From a gamma proteobacterium HdN1 (lineage in GTDB: Bacteria > Pseudomonadota > Gammaproteobacteria > Pseudomonadales > Ketobacteraceae), in the NCBI GenBank assembly GCA_000198515.1, contig FP929140.1, forward strand, positions 2,516,527-2,580,526: a stretch of DNA of 64,000 nucleotides, read 5' to 3'. The position numbers and the translations under genes were made by a program. The notes under the pieces were generated by a model. That model had not been told where the DNA came from. It saw only the letters and a program-made list of their open reading frames with translations, and did no database searches. How positions within the stretch are numbered: position 1 is the stretch's first letter; the number at the start of each line of letters is the position of its first letter. Of this stretch, positions 8,955 to 16,709 are shown one piece after another.

Positions 8955-9017
8955 CCCCTCAGCAATCGTAGCTCGTCCGCAGTCGTAGCTCGTCAGTAAT
9001 AGTAGCTCGTCAGTAAT
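8950..9017 (+). repeat. Four tandem 17-base units at the end of sctI
   Basis: Four consecutive 17-base units lie at 8950-8966, 8967-8983, 8984-9000 and 9001-9017. The best two read CGTAGCTCGTCAGTAAT and AGTAGCTCGTCAGTAAT; the first two are more diverged. The sctI stop TAG (8952-8954) is inside the first unit, so the array looks like repeated duplication of the gene's last bases. It fills the gap before the sctJ ribosome-binding site. Confidence 0.85.
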
Positions 9018-9038
9018 AGTTGTTTCAAAGGTAGAAAA

Positions 9039-9773
9039 ATGTTTGGTTACCTGTCAAAAGTTGCGCTAGTGGTTTGTTTTCTCCTGTTATCTGCATGCGG
9101 AGGCTCGGAATTATATTCCGAGCTTGAAGAGCACCAAGTAAACGAGATGCAGGCATTGTTGATAAACGTTGGAATACCAGCAGAAAAGAAGCTATCTAGT
9201 GACGGTAAGGCGTGGCGGCTTTTGGTTCCAAAGGCATACATCCCCGAATCAATGACGCTGCTCAGCGAACATGGCCTTCCAAGGCAAACCTTGCCATCGA
9301 TTGCAGATGTTTTTAAGAAGGAAGGCTTTGTTTCGTCGCCGGTTGAAGAGCATGCACGCTATGTGTATGCAATTTCGCAAGAGTTATCAAATACCATCAT
9401 GCAGCTTGATGGTGTGGCTTCTGCGAGGGTGCACGCGGCTCTACCTGCGAGAGCAGCGCTTGAGAAGAAGCAGCAATCCGCATCTGTTTCGGTCGTTATT
9501 ATTGAAAAGCCAGGATTTGATCTATCAAAGTTTGAAACTGACATCAAAGCAATAGCGACAGATGGAATTGAGGGGCTTAGTGATATCAATCGAGTTACGG
9601 TGAAGTTTTTCCCACGTGAAGCTCGAGCGGTTGTGATTCCCAAGCAGTCGCTCTTTATGGATCAAACTCTGCTGCTTGGTGGGGGGGTGGCACTTTGTTT
9701 GGCGCTCCTTATTGGTATCGGCGCCAGTGTTTTTTTTCAACGTCGAAAAACGACTTTAAGAACTGCGTCTTAG
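9039..9773 (+). CDS. sctJ: T3SS inner-membrane ring lipoprotein SctJ
   Basis: 244 residues. A lipoprotein signal ends in the lipobox LLSAC with Cys20 as the modified residue. Two periplasmic ring-building domains follow (about 24-85 and 105-190), with QALLINVGIPAEKKL, ARYVYAISQELSNTI and VHAALPAR. A C-terminal membrane helix (about 208-230) ends in a basic tail. This is the classic YscJ/PrgK/MxiJ plan. It forms the inner ring with SctD. AAAGGT stands before the start. Confidence 0.95.
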   Translation: MFGYLSKVALVVCFLLLSACGGSELYSELEEHQVNEMQALLINVGIPAEKKLSSDGKAWRLLVPKAYIPESMTLLSEHGLPRQTLPSIADVFKKEGFVSSPVEEHARYVYAISQELSNTIMQLDGVASARVHAALPARAALEKKQQSASVSVVIIEKPGFDLSKFETDIKAIATDGIEGLSDINRVTVKFFPREARAVVIPKQSLFMDQTLLLGGGVALCLALLIGIGASVFFQRRKTTLRTAS

Positions 9774-9783
9774 TAGGTGCCCT

Positions 9784-10422
9784 GTGTCAGACTTGCTAAA
9801 GGAGTATGTTGGATTGGTTCTTTGTAGCCTTGAAAAAAGCTGGGTTCCGGAGATTGATTCCCAGCTTTTAGAGAGAGCAAAGGAAACGAGGATTGGTAGG
9901 CAGTGGTTGGTGAGTCGATTGAGTGAACACCCGCTTTTTTGCCAGCCAATAGTTTTATTTCGAGACGCAGAACCTTCCTTGCGAACCACAAATTGGTGGC
10001 GTGAAAACCTCTGTGGCGACGAGGAATTTCTTCTTAAATTGGGAGGATTCGTTTGCCGCGCGCAGCTACGCGCCACGGTATCTCGTGAGCAAGTAATGCA
10101 GTGGCGTAGAGTGTTGGGAGAGAAACTGCATCGAGATTTAATTCGAATTTCGACTTCTGATACTGATGTGAACGCTGGAGAATCTGCTGCAGTGTCTGGA
10201 GATTATAGCGATGCAGAGCTCTCTTTCGAGGTTCGAAGGATTGGGTATTTGGAGATGAAAGGGCAAGCAATGTTGCTGGGCCCTCTATTCGGCTATCGAG
10301 TTGAGCTTGCATATCCAAGAGGCTGGTCACAGCAGGCTACGGCTGGTTCATACCGTATTCGCTTGTCTCCTCGATCTTTCAACGAATTTATTGCGCGTGA
10401 AGCGGAATTGGGTGGGCGGTAA
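9784..10422 (+). CDS. sctK: T3SS accessory cytoplasmic protein SctK
   Basis: 212 residues from a GTG at 9784. It has no signal or membrane helix. The sequence is poorly conserved, as is usual for the YscK/OrgA/MxiK family. The hydrophobic N-terminal helix pattern and the PLFCQPIVLFRDAE stretch are compatible with it. SctK links the SctD ring to SctQ in the sorting platform. The call depends on its place between sctJ and sctL. Its stop TAA overlaps the sctL ATG. Confidence 0.72.
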   Translation: MSDLLKEYVGLVLCSLEKSWVPEIDSQLLERAKETRIGRQWLVSRLSEHPLFCQPIVLFRDAEPSLRTTNWWRENLCGDEEFLLKLGGFVCRAQLRATVSREQVMQWRRVLGEKLHRDLIRISTSDTDVNAGESAAVSGDYSDAELSFEVRRIGYLEMKGQAMLLGPLFGYRVELAYPRGWSQQATAGSYRIRLSPRSFNEFIAREAELGGR

Positions 10423-11105
10423 TGGGCATAGCATTTCTTTCAGGGCCAGATATGTATAGTGAGCAGAATCCTGCAGAAATGGGTGAAAAAGGCCTCCACG
10501 ACATGCGTATAACGGTGAAGCGTATTCCGCGAGCGTCGGTGGGTAGTTTGTGTGACGCCGCAGATATTGTCGAGAAGGCGAATCAGGTGCTTTCATCGGC
10601 TCATGCGGAAGCAGACAGAATTAGGAGGCAGGCACATAGAGAAGGCGTTGATGCCGCTAAGGGGCGCGTTAGCGCTGTGGTTGCTGAGGCCCTGCTTGCT
10701 GCGCAGCAAGAGGCTGCAATTTTCCAGAAATTATCAGAACCTCGAGTTACGAGGCTTGTATTTGCGGTGCTGAAACGGATTTTGCCACAGCTCCCCGTTG
10801 ACAAGGTTGTGACGGGCTTGATCACAGAAGTAATGCGTAGCATTCACGATAAGTCATGGATTCGTGTGGTAGTTCATCCAGATGTTGAGGAGGTTGCACG
10901 TGACTTTGTTGAGCAGTGGCAGCGATCTGCACCTGGAACTTGGCATATTGAAACGGCCACAGATCGCGGGCTTTCAATCTGTAAGGTTCGGGTGGAATCC
11001 CAGTTGGGGGCAATTTCTGCGGGAGTAGAGGACCGGTTCGAACAAATTATTCAGCTCTACGAACAAACGTTAAAGGCGCAGTCTGAAGAAGCGCGAGAAG
11101 GGTAA
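10422..11105 (+). CDS. sctL: T3SS ATPase stator/regulator SctL
   Basis: 227 residues; the start shares bases with the sctK stop. A charged, probably coiled-coil N-terminal half (AHAEADRIRRQAHREG, like the FliH/YscL spoke) precedes a C-terminal domain with WIRVVVHPDVEEVARDF and CKVRVESQLGAISAGVEDRF. That second stretch is a recognisable HrpE/YscL/FliH signature. SctL holds the ATPase SctN to the pods. It is followed by sctN after 4 bases. The start could also be one of the downstream Met codons. Confidence 0.88.
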   Translation: MGIAFLSGPDMYSEQNPAEMGEKGLHDMRITVKRIPRASVGSLCDAADIVEKANQVLSSAHAEADRIRRQAHREGVDAAKGRVSAVVAEALLAAQQEAAIFQKLSEPRVTRLVFAVLKRILPQLPVDKVVTGLITEVMRSIHDKSWIRVVVHPDVEEVARDFVEQWQRSAPGTWHIETATDRGLSICKVRVESQLGAISAGVEDRFEQIIQLYEQTLKAQSEEAREG

Positions 11106-11109
11106 ATAG

Positions 11110-12414
11110 ATGTCTGAATTATTGCTGGACGTTCTGAACAGGATTGAGCCGCGTGTCTATACTGGCCGGGTGGTTGAAGCGTGGGGAACCTTGATCCATG
11201 TGACAGGAGTGCCGGCCAAGATCGGAGATATTTGTAGGTTGCGGGATCCAGCGAATGGAAATGAGTTGCTCGCGGAGGCGGTAGGCATCAAGCATCATAT
11301 TACGCTTTTGAACCCCCTCGGCACGATGGAAGGTGTTTCAAACACGATGCTGGTTGAAGTAATCGAGGGCGCCTCGACTGTGCCTGTTGGTCGGGAGCTA
11401 TTGGGGCGAGTTCTGGATTCTCAAGGCTTACCCTTGGATGGCAAACCGCCACCGAATTGTGCGCACAGAGCAGCGATCTACGCTGCTGCGCCCGATCCAA
11501 TGAAGCGACTTCCGGTCGATAAGGCATTTTCCACGGGCGTACAGGCAATCGATTCGATGCTAACGCTTGGGCTTGGGCAGCGGGCAGGTATTTTCGCGAT
11601 GGCAGGTGGTGGCAAAAGTACTTTGTTGGGAATGCTTGCGCGGGGCTCTGAGTCTGATGTGAATGTCGTGGTATTGATCGGGGAGCGCGGCCGTGAGGTG
11701 CGGGAATTTATTGATGAGAGTCTTGGGGCAGAAGGGCTCGCGAAAAGCGTTGTGCTGGTGTCTACGTCGGATCGACCAGCGCTGGAGCGTTGCCGCGTAG
11801 CGTTGGTGGGAACTGCGATCGCCGAGTATTTTCGTGATAAGGGGTTGCGTGTTTTATTGATGATGGACTCAGTGACACGCTATGCGCGAGCATTAAGGGA
11901 TATAGGTTTAGCGTTGGGTGAACCCCCTGTTCGAAGGGGATTTACTCCATCGGTATTTTCGCAGCTTCCAAGGCTATTTGAGCGGGCCGGCAATAACGAA
12001 AAAGGTTATATCACTGGAATTTATACAGTTCTCGCGGAAGATGAGCATGACGGGGAGGATCCAGTAACGGAAGAAGTAAGGTCGTTGTTGGATGGCCATA
12101 TCGTGCTGTCTCGAAAACTTGCTGCCGCGGCGCACTACCCTGCAATTGACGTATTGGCTAGTGCGAGCCGTGTGATGCATAACGTCACAACTCCGGAACA
12201 CAGGCAAAAAGCTGCGCGAGTGCGGGCCCTGATGTCGAAGTATAAGGAGGTTGAGCTTTTGTTGCAGGTTGGAGAATACAAGAAGGGTACGGATGGTCAA
12301 GCAGATGATGCAATCAGAGCGGCTCCGATGATTGGTGGCTTGCTAAAGCAGGACTCAACTGTTGTCACGCCGTATGCTAGAACGCTGGAATTGCTTGAGC
12401 GTGCGGTGTCGTGA
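11110..12414 (+). CDS. sctN: T3SS ATPase SctN
   Basis: 434 residues, the usual length. The F1-beta-like ATPase core shows a Walker A loop near residue 163 (FAMAGGGKSTLLG), GERGREVREF, the Walker B region RVLLMMDSVTRYARALRDIGLALGEPPVRRG (two parts in sequence) and the C-terminal MSKYKEVELLLQVGEYKKG. The Walker loop has MAGG where many homologues have GSGV, still within the [AG]x4GK[ST] rule. SctN unfolds and releases chaperone-bound cargo. It overlaps sctO by 4 bases. Confidence 0.97.
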   Translation: MSELLLDVLNRIEPRVYTGRVVEAWGTLIHVTGVPAKIGDICRLRDPANGNELLAEAVGIKHHITLLNPLGTMEGVSNTMLVEVIEGASTVPVGRELLGRVLDSQGLPLDGKPPPNCAHRAAIYAAAPDPMKRLPVDKAFSTGVQAIDSMLTLGLGQRAGIFAMAGGGKSTLLGMLARGSESDVNVVVLIGERGREVREFIDESLGAEGLAKSVVLVSTSDRPALERCRVALVGTAIAEYFRDKGLRVLLMMDSVTRYARALRDIGLALGEPPVRRGFTPSVFSQLPRLFERAGNNEKGYITGIYTVLAEDEHDGEDPVTEEVRSLLDGHIVLSRKLAAAAHYPAIDVLASASRVMHNVTTPEHRQKAARVRALMSKYKEVELLLQVGEYKKGTDGQADDAIRAAPMIGGLLKQDSTVVTPYARTLELLERAVS

Positions 12415-12881
12415 GTGCTCGTGATGCTCACGATCAGCTTGCCAAACTAACAGTGCTTCGAAAAAGGCGGATTGATGCAAATCTGAAAAACGTGAAGGAT
12501 TGTCAAGCGGCACTTCGAGATGCGCAGGTAAAACTGGAAGAATCTCACCGGTTACAGCGAGATATTTCTGATGCGAGAATGCGGTTGCGTGTTGAGGCTG
12601 TCATGGTGCCGGCGAGAGGAGAGTATGGCCAACGATGGCAGCTAGACCAGATTGAGAATCTAAAAATCCAGCTAACGTTGGAGCAGGAGAGAGCTGTCGG
12701 AATAGAGAATGAAATTGCAGCAGCAGAGCAAATGCTTTTGAATGCACAGGAAGCATTGCGTGTTGCGCAAAAACGATTGCGAGCCCTTGAAATGCAGGTA
12801 GCGCATTATCGGTTAGAGTTGCGGCAAGAGGAGCGGCGCAAGGAATATCGTGAATTGGAAGAACTGGTTGTGCGGCCGTAA
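12411..12881 (+). CDS. sctO: T3SS central stalk protein SctO
   Basis: 156 residues from a GTG that overlaps the sctN stop (GTGA). Nearly the whole protein is charged and heptad-like, with long runs rich in Glu, Gln, Arg and Leu (for example LTLEQERAVGIENEIAAAEQ), as in the YscO/InvI/FliJ coiled-coil family. SctO is the stalk that connects the ATPase hexamer with the SctV ring. Sequence conservation in the family is low; the position between sctN and sctP supports the call. Confidence 0.85.
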   Translation: MSARDAHDQLAKLTVLRKRRIDANLKNVKDCQAALRDAQVKLEESHRLQRDISDARMRLRVEAVMVPARGEYGQRWQLDQIENLKIQLTLEQERAVGIENEIAAAEQMLLNAQEALRVAQKRLRALEMQVAHYRLELRQEERRKEYRELEELVVRP

Positions 12882-12898
12882 ATGAGAGTAAGAAAAAT

Positions 12899-13774
12899 AT
12901 GGATGTTTATAATTCAGTGATTCGTGATGCAAGGTTGCGGCAGCATTCATTTCAAGAAGATAGAGCTTCGTCCACTCGTTCGACGAAGGAATTGAAACTG
13001 CCGCTTTCGCAAGCACAAAGCAAGTTGATGTCGGCAGACAAAGAGCGTGACAAGGCGGCATTTGAAGGGCTCTTTAATGGGATGGGCAAGGCTTGTGAGT
13101 TAGAGAATGGCGAAAGTGCCGAAAGTGCCGACTGCGAGGATGCCGCACCCTGCGAGCATCGGTTGGAAAGCATCGCTAATGGAGAAGAACAAAAACAAAA
13201 CCACGAAGAAGGCGATTTCGGTGAGGGGGCTTCCGGCGACCGTGGCACGGAATGTGATGGAGAAGTTGATGCCAACAGGAAGCTGGGAAATGGAAAGTTG
13301 GTGGGTAATCACATTGTGCCCCGCACGGAGCAGATTGGAAGGTATTCTGAAGAATCTACTCAATTGGATAAGTTTGGCTCCGAAGAGCAGGCGTCACTGA
13401 ATGTTGTGGTTCAAGGGGGGGCTAGCCTAACCGCAGTTGCGGATATGAAATTTAGTTCTGCAACGCTTGACCAAAATCAGTTCGTTGCGCTTGTCGAAAA
13501 ATATGCAGAGCGAATGCTTATGTCTGAGCACATCAAGCCGGGAGAGGTAGGCAGCCAAGCAGTGCTTTTCCTGAAAAATTCCGCTTTCGAAAAGACGCCT
13601 ATTATGCTGGAGAAAACCGCGACAGGGTGGTTGTTGAAAGCGAATGGAATGTCGGAGGATGCGGCGGCGAAAATAAAGCGTTATTCCCCTGGGTTGGTGC
13701 ATCGTTTTGCAGCGCGTGGACTAGGTCAGATTGACATCGTATTGTCTGACCAGCTTCATGGCGAGGATGCCTAG
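12899..13774 (+). CDS. sctP: T3SS needle-length/substrate-switch protein SctP
   Basis: 291 residues. The middle (about 65-150) is a low-complexity, acidic stretch rich in Glu, Asp, Gly and Asn, which fits the flexible ruler part. The C-terminal 100 residues form a compact conserved region with EHIKPGEVGSQAVLFLKNSAF and LEKTATGWLLKANG, resembling the T3S4 substrate-switch domain of YscP/FliK-like proteins. It is the last gene of the rightward arm; sctQ, which often follows, is on the opposite arm. No clear terminator is seen after it. Confidence 0.75.
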   Translation: MDVYNSVIRDARLRQHSFQEDRASSTRSTKELKLPLSQAQSKLMSADKERDKAAFEGLFNGMGKACELENGESAESADCEDAAPCEHRLESIANGEEQKQNHEEGDFGEGASGDRGTECDGEVDANRKLGNGKLVGNHIVPRTEQIGRYSEESTQLDKFGSEEQASLNVVVQGGASLTAVADMKFSSATLDQNQFVALVEKYAERMLMSEHIKPGEVGSQAVLFLKNSAFEKTPIMLEKTATGWLLKANGMSEDAAAKIKRYSPGLVHRFAARGLGQIDIVLSDQLHGEDA

Positions 13775-13870
13775 TCGAAGGGTGCCAAAGTCGTAGGTAT
13801 AGGCAAGTAGTTCTTTTTGGGTGGAAGCTCTTGGTGATCTAGCTATAATTCTTTCTCTGAATTAGCTATT

Positions 13871-13958
13871 GGGGGAGGCGTTATAAAACGCTATGCCTGC
13901 CGGGCTGAGAGATGTGCGGAGCGGCCTTTACTCCACACCGATACCACAAGAGCTTGTG
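13871..13958 (+). other. Structured leader with three stem-loops before the DUF2189 gene
   Basis: A purine-rich GGGGGAGG (13871-13878) is followed by three short hairpins: GCGTT/AACGC (13878-13891), GTGcGGAG/CTCCaCAC with one mismatch (13914-13938), and CACAA/TTGTG (13945-13958). Between the first and second stands GGGCTGAGAGA. The combination recalls the 5' half of the thiamine-pyrophosphate element, but the 3' half (GAACCTGA-type core) is missing. It could be a regulatory leader or merely coding sequence if the upstream ATG at 13893 is used. Confidence 0.3.
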
Positions 13959-13961
13959 TCT

Positions 13962-14723
13962 ATGCCCGAGAATTCGCTTGAACTTCATCCCTTGAGCCCT
14001 CATACAGTTCACCCGCTTTCTGCGTGGCGCTGGTTTATGGCGGGTTGGAAGTGTTACCGCTCGCTTCCTCTGGCGAGTTCGGTTTATGCGGCGATCTACA
14101 CGGTGTTTGGGCTCACCAGCGGGTTGTTTGTCTGGTATGTCGAAGCGCTTCCTATGCTGTTTCCGCTTGCAATGAGTTTTTTATTGGTCGGACCAATTGC
14201 TGCAACTGGGTTCTATCAGCTTTCACGGACGCATCGTGAGAGCGGGGTGCCAAGTTTGGCGAGCGCTGTGCGTGCTTGGTTTGGTCACGCGAGTCTGTGG
14301 ATTTTAGCAATTCTGAGTGGGTTTCTCTGGCTGATCTGGATTACCGACGCAGCAATTCTATATGGTTTGTATTTTGGTGGAAGCGTCGATCCAGGATTCT
14401 TGCCTAGGTTCGGGTTTACGGATACGTTGCCCGCCTTTGGCGTGTTTGCGTCGTTAATGTGGTTGGCCCTCGGTCTCATCATCTTTGGCGTTAACGCATT
14501 TTCTGTGCCGCTATTGTTCGAAGATCGGGTGTCTTTGCCCTTGGCAATTGGCTGCAGTGTGCGCGGAATTTTGCGCAATCCGGTGGCGATGTTCGGGTGG
14601 GCCGGGTTGGTAGTGGTTGTGGTGCTGGTTTCTTTGGCTTTTCCCCCGCTGTTTTTGGTGGCCCTGCCAGTACTGGCATATGGCAGCGAAGCGTGCTATC
14701 GGGAAGTGTATTCGGAGGAGTAA
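13962..14723 (+). CDS. DUF2189 family integral membrane protein
   Basis: 253 residues from the ATG at 13962; an in-frame ATG at 13893 would add 23 residues but lies in a hairpin-rich leader. About six hydrophobic helices are visible, with HPLSAWRWFMAGWKCYRSLP at the N-terminus and FGVNAFSVPLLFEDRVSLPLA in the last third, as in the DUF2189 (COG5473) family of uncharacterised inner-membrane proteins. Homologues often lie near respiratory genes. The function is unknown. It stands alone between sctP and the isocitrate dehydrogenase gene. Confidence 0.7.
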   Translation: MPENSLELHPLSPHTVHPLSAWRWFMAGWKCYRSLPLASSVYAAIYTVFGLTSGLFVWYVEALPMLFPLAMSFLLVGPIAATGFYQLSRTHRESGVPSLASAVRAWFGHASLWILAILSGFLWLIWITDAAILYGLYFGGSVDPGFLPRFGFTDTLPAFGVFASLMWLALGLIIFGVNAFSVPLLFEDRVSLPLAIGCSVRGILRNPVAMFGWAGLVVVVVLVSLAFPPLFLVALPVLAYGSEACYREVYSEE

Positions 14724-14869
14724 GATGAGCGCCTCGGTTGGGCTACCGCGCACAGATTCGTAATTGTGTGGGATTCTGGCTAGGATTAAGCGCGACAAAT
14801 TTGCCCGCAGCGCGTGCGCACTGAAGGGGGCGGCTGCGGAGCGTTGAGCGGATAATTAAGGGGGAATCG

Positions 14870-16648
14870 ATGTCAGGAACAGCATCAACACTAGTATCGA
14901 CTTTAGCAGGAAAAATCGCGGTAAAGAGCACCTTGGTCGTTTTGCATGGCGATGAAATGGCGCAGGTTTGCTTGGATCGCATTCTTGATCAGTTTGTCAG
15001 GAAACGCCTTGATATGCCGCTTCTGGAAATGGATCTTTCCGCAGAGAATCGCCTTCGAACCAATGGCCAGATTGTGAAGGATGCGATTGCAGCCTTAAAA
15101 ACACACGGAGTTGGGCTTAAGAACGCAGGAATGACGGTGAATAAAGCTCAGTTGGAGGCGCTGCTTGCTGCTAATCCAGACGTGGATGGAAGTAAGTTGC
15201 ACCCGCTTGCCACCAAGTCGCCAAATGGAGCAATTCGTGCTGGAATAGGCGGCAATATCACCCGTGAAGACATTCCTTTCCGCAATATCAAGCGCCTTGC
15301 GCCGCAATGGGTGGGCCGGGATATTGAAGTGTTCACGATGGAGACCGGTGGGAACAAAGATAGCTATAACGAAATTTCCCGAGTAACGGGCGTTATCAAG
15401 GTGATGTTTGTCGGAGCGAGCGGCAATCCCGTGGAGCTGCATCGCCGCAAGATCAAGAAAGGCGATCCTTGGCTACTGGCAAGTAATGATATCTATAAGG
15501 TGCGCAGCTGGGCACATGAATTTTTTCGGCGCGCCTTAGAAGAAAAGCGCGACGCCTATCTTGGCCTGAAAGATACAGTGATTTCAGGTTACGAAGGAAC
15601 GATGCGTGATGTAATTGAAGGTGTTTATAAAAATACCTATCAAGCAGATTTTGAGAAGGCAGGGTTGCGTTATTTTTATGAGCTGATTGATGCGCAGGCT
15701 GCACGCATTGTGGCGACTCCACCGGAACGAGCGCTTTGGGGGGTTCCGGAGAACACGACGGGGCGCAAGATGTATAAGCTTGTGAATGCCCTTAAAAAGT
15801 GGGGGATTCCGGAGCGCCAGTTTAGCGTGTCGATTTCGCGCATGAGCGCTGGGGGTGGCGATCAGTATGGCAGTTTCAATATGCCTGTCGGTGAGGATGG
15901 CATCATTAAGGTGATGTTGGACGGCGAGGAAATGCATGCTCGCGAGGTAAAGAAAGGCGATCCCATTATCTTTATGCATAACGACCGTGAGGCGATAAAA
16001 GATTGGGTGACGCAGGTGTTTCGTGATGCGGCGCGTAATGATAAGGAGATCTATTTTGGCCTTAAGCGCGAGTATATGCAGTATGACGATGTTTTTAGCG
16101 ATGTGATTCGTGAGGTGCGCCAAGAAATTCTGCAGTTCAATTTGCAGGTGCCCTCGTTCATGGTGATGCGCCCGTCTAGCCAGTTGAAGAAGATGATCAC
16201 GGACCCGCCGCGCAATGGTTTGTACCCTGCGCTGAACTTGGATGGGGATGTTTTCTCGGATATTTCTGCGGCTTTGGGCGGCAGCCTAGCCACGGCCAGT
16301 TCGATTATCGAAAGTAAGGACGGCACAATGCTGTACGAGGCGCCGCACGGCACGGCGCACGACTTGTATGTCAAATATCAGGAGTCGAAGGGCAAGGTGG
16401 TTCTGTTTAACGCCTCTGCGTTGCTCTACGCGGTGGCCAATGCGCTGGAAACGCTTGCGCTGCGGGAGAGCAATGAAATGCTGCGCTGCTATGCGCACCA
16501 CTTGAAAACCTCTCTGATTGAAACGGTCGCACAAGGGTATGTGACGGCGGATCTGAAAGGAAAAACAATCCAGCCTGAACAAGAAAAGGAGGTCGATATG
16601 TACGGTTTTCTGGACCGTATAGAGGAAAATCTCCGGCCGATGGCGTGA
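14870..16648 (+). CDS. icd: Isocitrate dehydrogenase (NADP-type), long form with internal duplication
   Basis: 592 residues, with GGGGG upstream of the ATG. Oxidative decarboxylation of isocitrate to 2-oxoglutarate in the TCA cycle is the expected reaction. Typical motifs are LHGDEM near the N-terminus, SPNGAIRAGIGG (phosphate and substrate loop), NLDGDVFSDISAALGGSL and the adenine-binding EAPHGTAHDLYVKY. Common homodimeric enzymes have about 415 residues. Here about 160 extra residues (about 283-437) are inserted before the DGDVFSD motif. Part of them (344-421) repeats 174-256: both contain G(V/I)IKVM, KKGDP and GLK at matching spacing. It is unlike the 740-residue monomeric enzyme. Confidence 0.88.
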   Translation: MSGTASTLVSTLAGKIAVKSTLVVLHGDEMAQVCLDRILDQFVRKRLDMPLLEMDLSAENRLRTNGQIVKDAIAALKTHGVGLKNAGMTVNKAQLEALLAANPDVDGSKLHPLATKSPNGAIRAGIGGNITREDIPFRNIKRLAPQWVGRDIEVFTMETGGNKDSYNEISRVTGVIKVMFVGASGNPVELHRRKIKKGDPWLLASNDIYKVRSWAHEFFRRALEEKRDAYLGLKDTVISGYEGTMRDVIEGVYKNTYQADFEKAGLRYFYELIDAQAARIVATPPERALWGVPENTTGRKMYKLVNALKKWGIPERQFSVSISRMSAGGGDQYGSFNMPVGEDGIIKVMLDGEEMHAREVKKGDPIIFMHNDREAIKDWVTQVFRDAARNDKEIYFGLKREYMQYDDVFSDVIREVRQEILQFNLQVPSFMVMRPSSQLKKMITDPPRNGLYPALNLDGDVFSDISAALGGSLATASSIIESKDGTMLYEAPHGTAHDLYVKYQESKGKVVLFNASALLYAVANALETLALRESNEMLRCYAHHLKTSLIETVAQGYVTADLKGKTIQPEQEKEVDMYGFLDRIEENLRPMA

Positions 16649-16670
16649 GCAGCGGGGCTTTGAGTGGTAT

Positions 16671-16702
16671 CCTTGGGGCCGTGTATTCGAATAGCCCCAA
16701 GG
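16671..16702 (+). promoter_or_regulatory. 9-bp hairpin that covers the carbonic anhydrase ribosome-binding site
   Basis: CCTTGGGGC (16671-16679) pairs perfectly with GCCCCAAGG (16694-16702) across a 14-base loop. The 3' strand contains AAGG, the ribosome-binding site for the ATG at 16710. The stem has no T-run after it, so it is a weak terminator candidate for icd, but it could block translation initiation of the next gene when folded. Confidence 0.5.
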
Positions 16703-16709
16703 ACTCCCG

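Noticed and set aside
8950-9017. CRISPR array
   Set aside because: The units are 17 bases without spacers, only four copies, and no cas gene is present.
13871-13961. Thiamine-pyrophosphate riboswitch
   Set aside because: GGGCTGAGAGA is present, but the conserved second half (ACCCTTTGAACCTGA-like core and the following stem) is missing, and the downstream gene is not a thiamine gene.
14870-16648. Monomeric (740-residue) isocitrate dehydrogenase
   Set aside because: Motifs SPNGAIRAG and EAPHGTAHDLY are of the homodimeric class; the extra length comes from an internal duplication.
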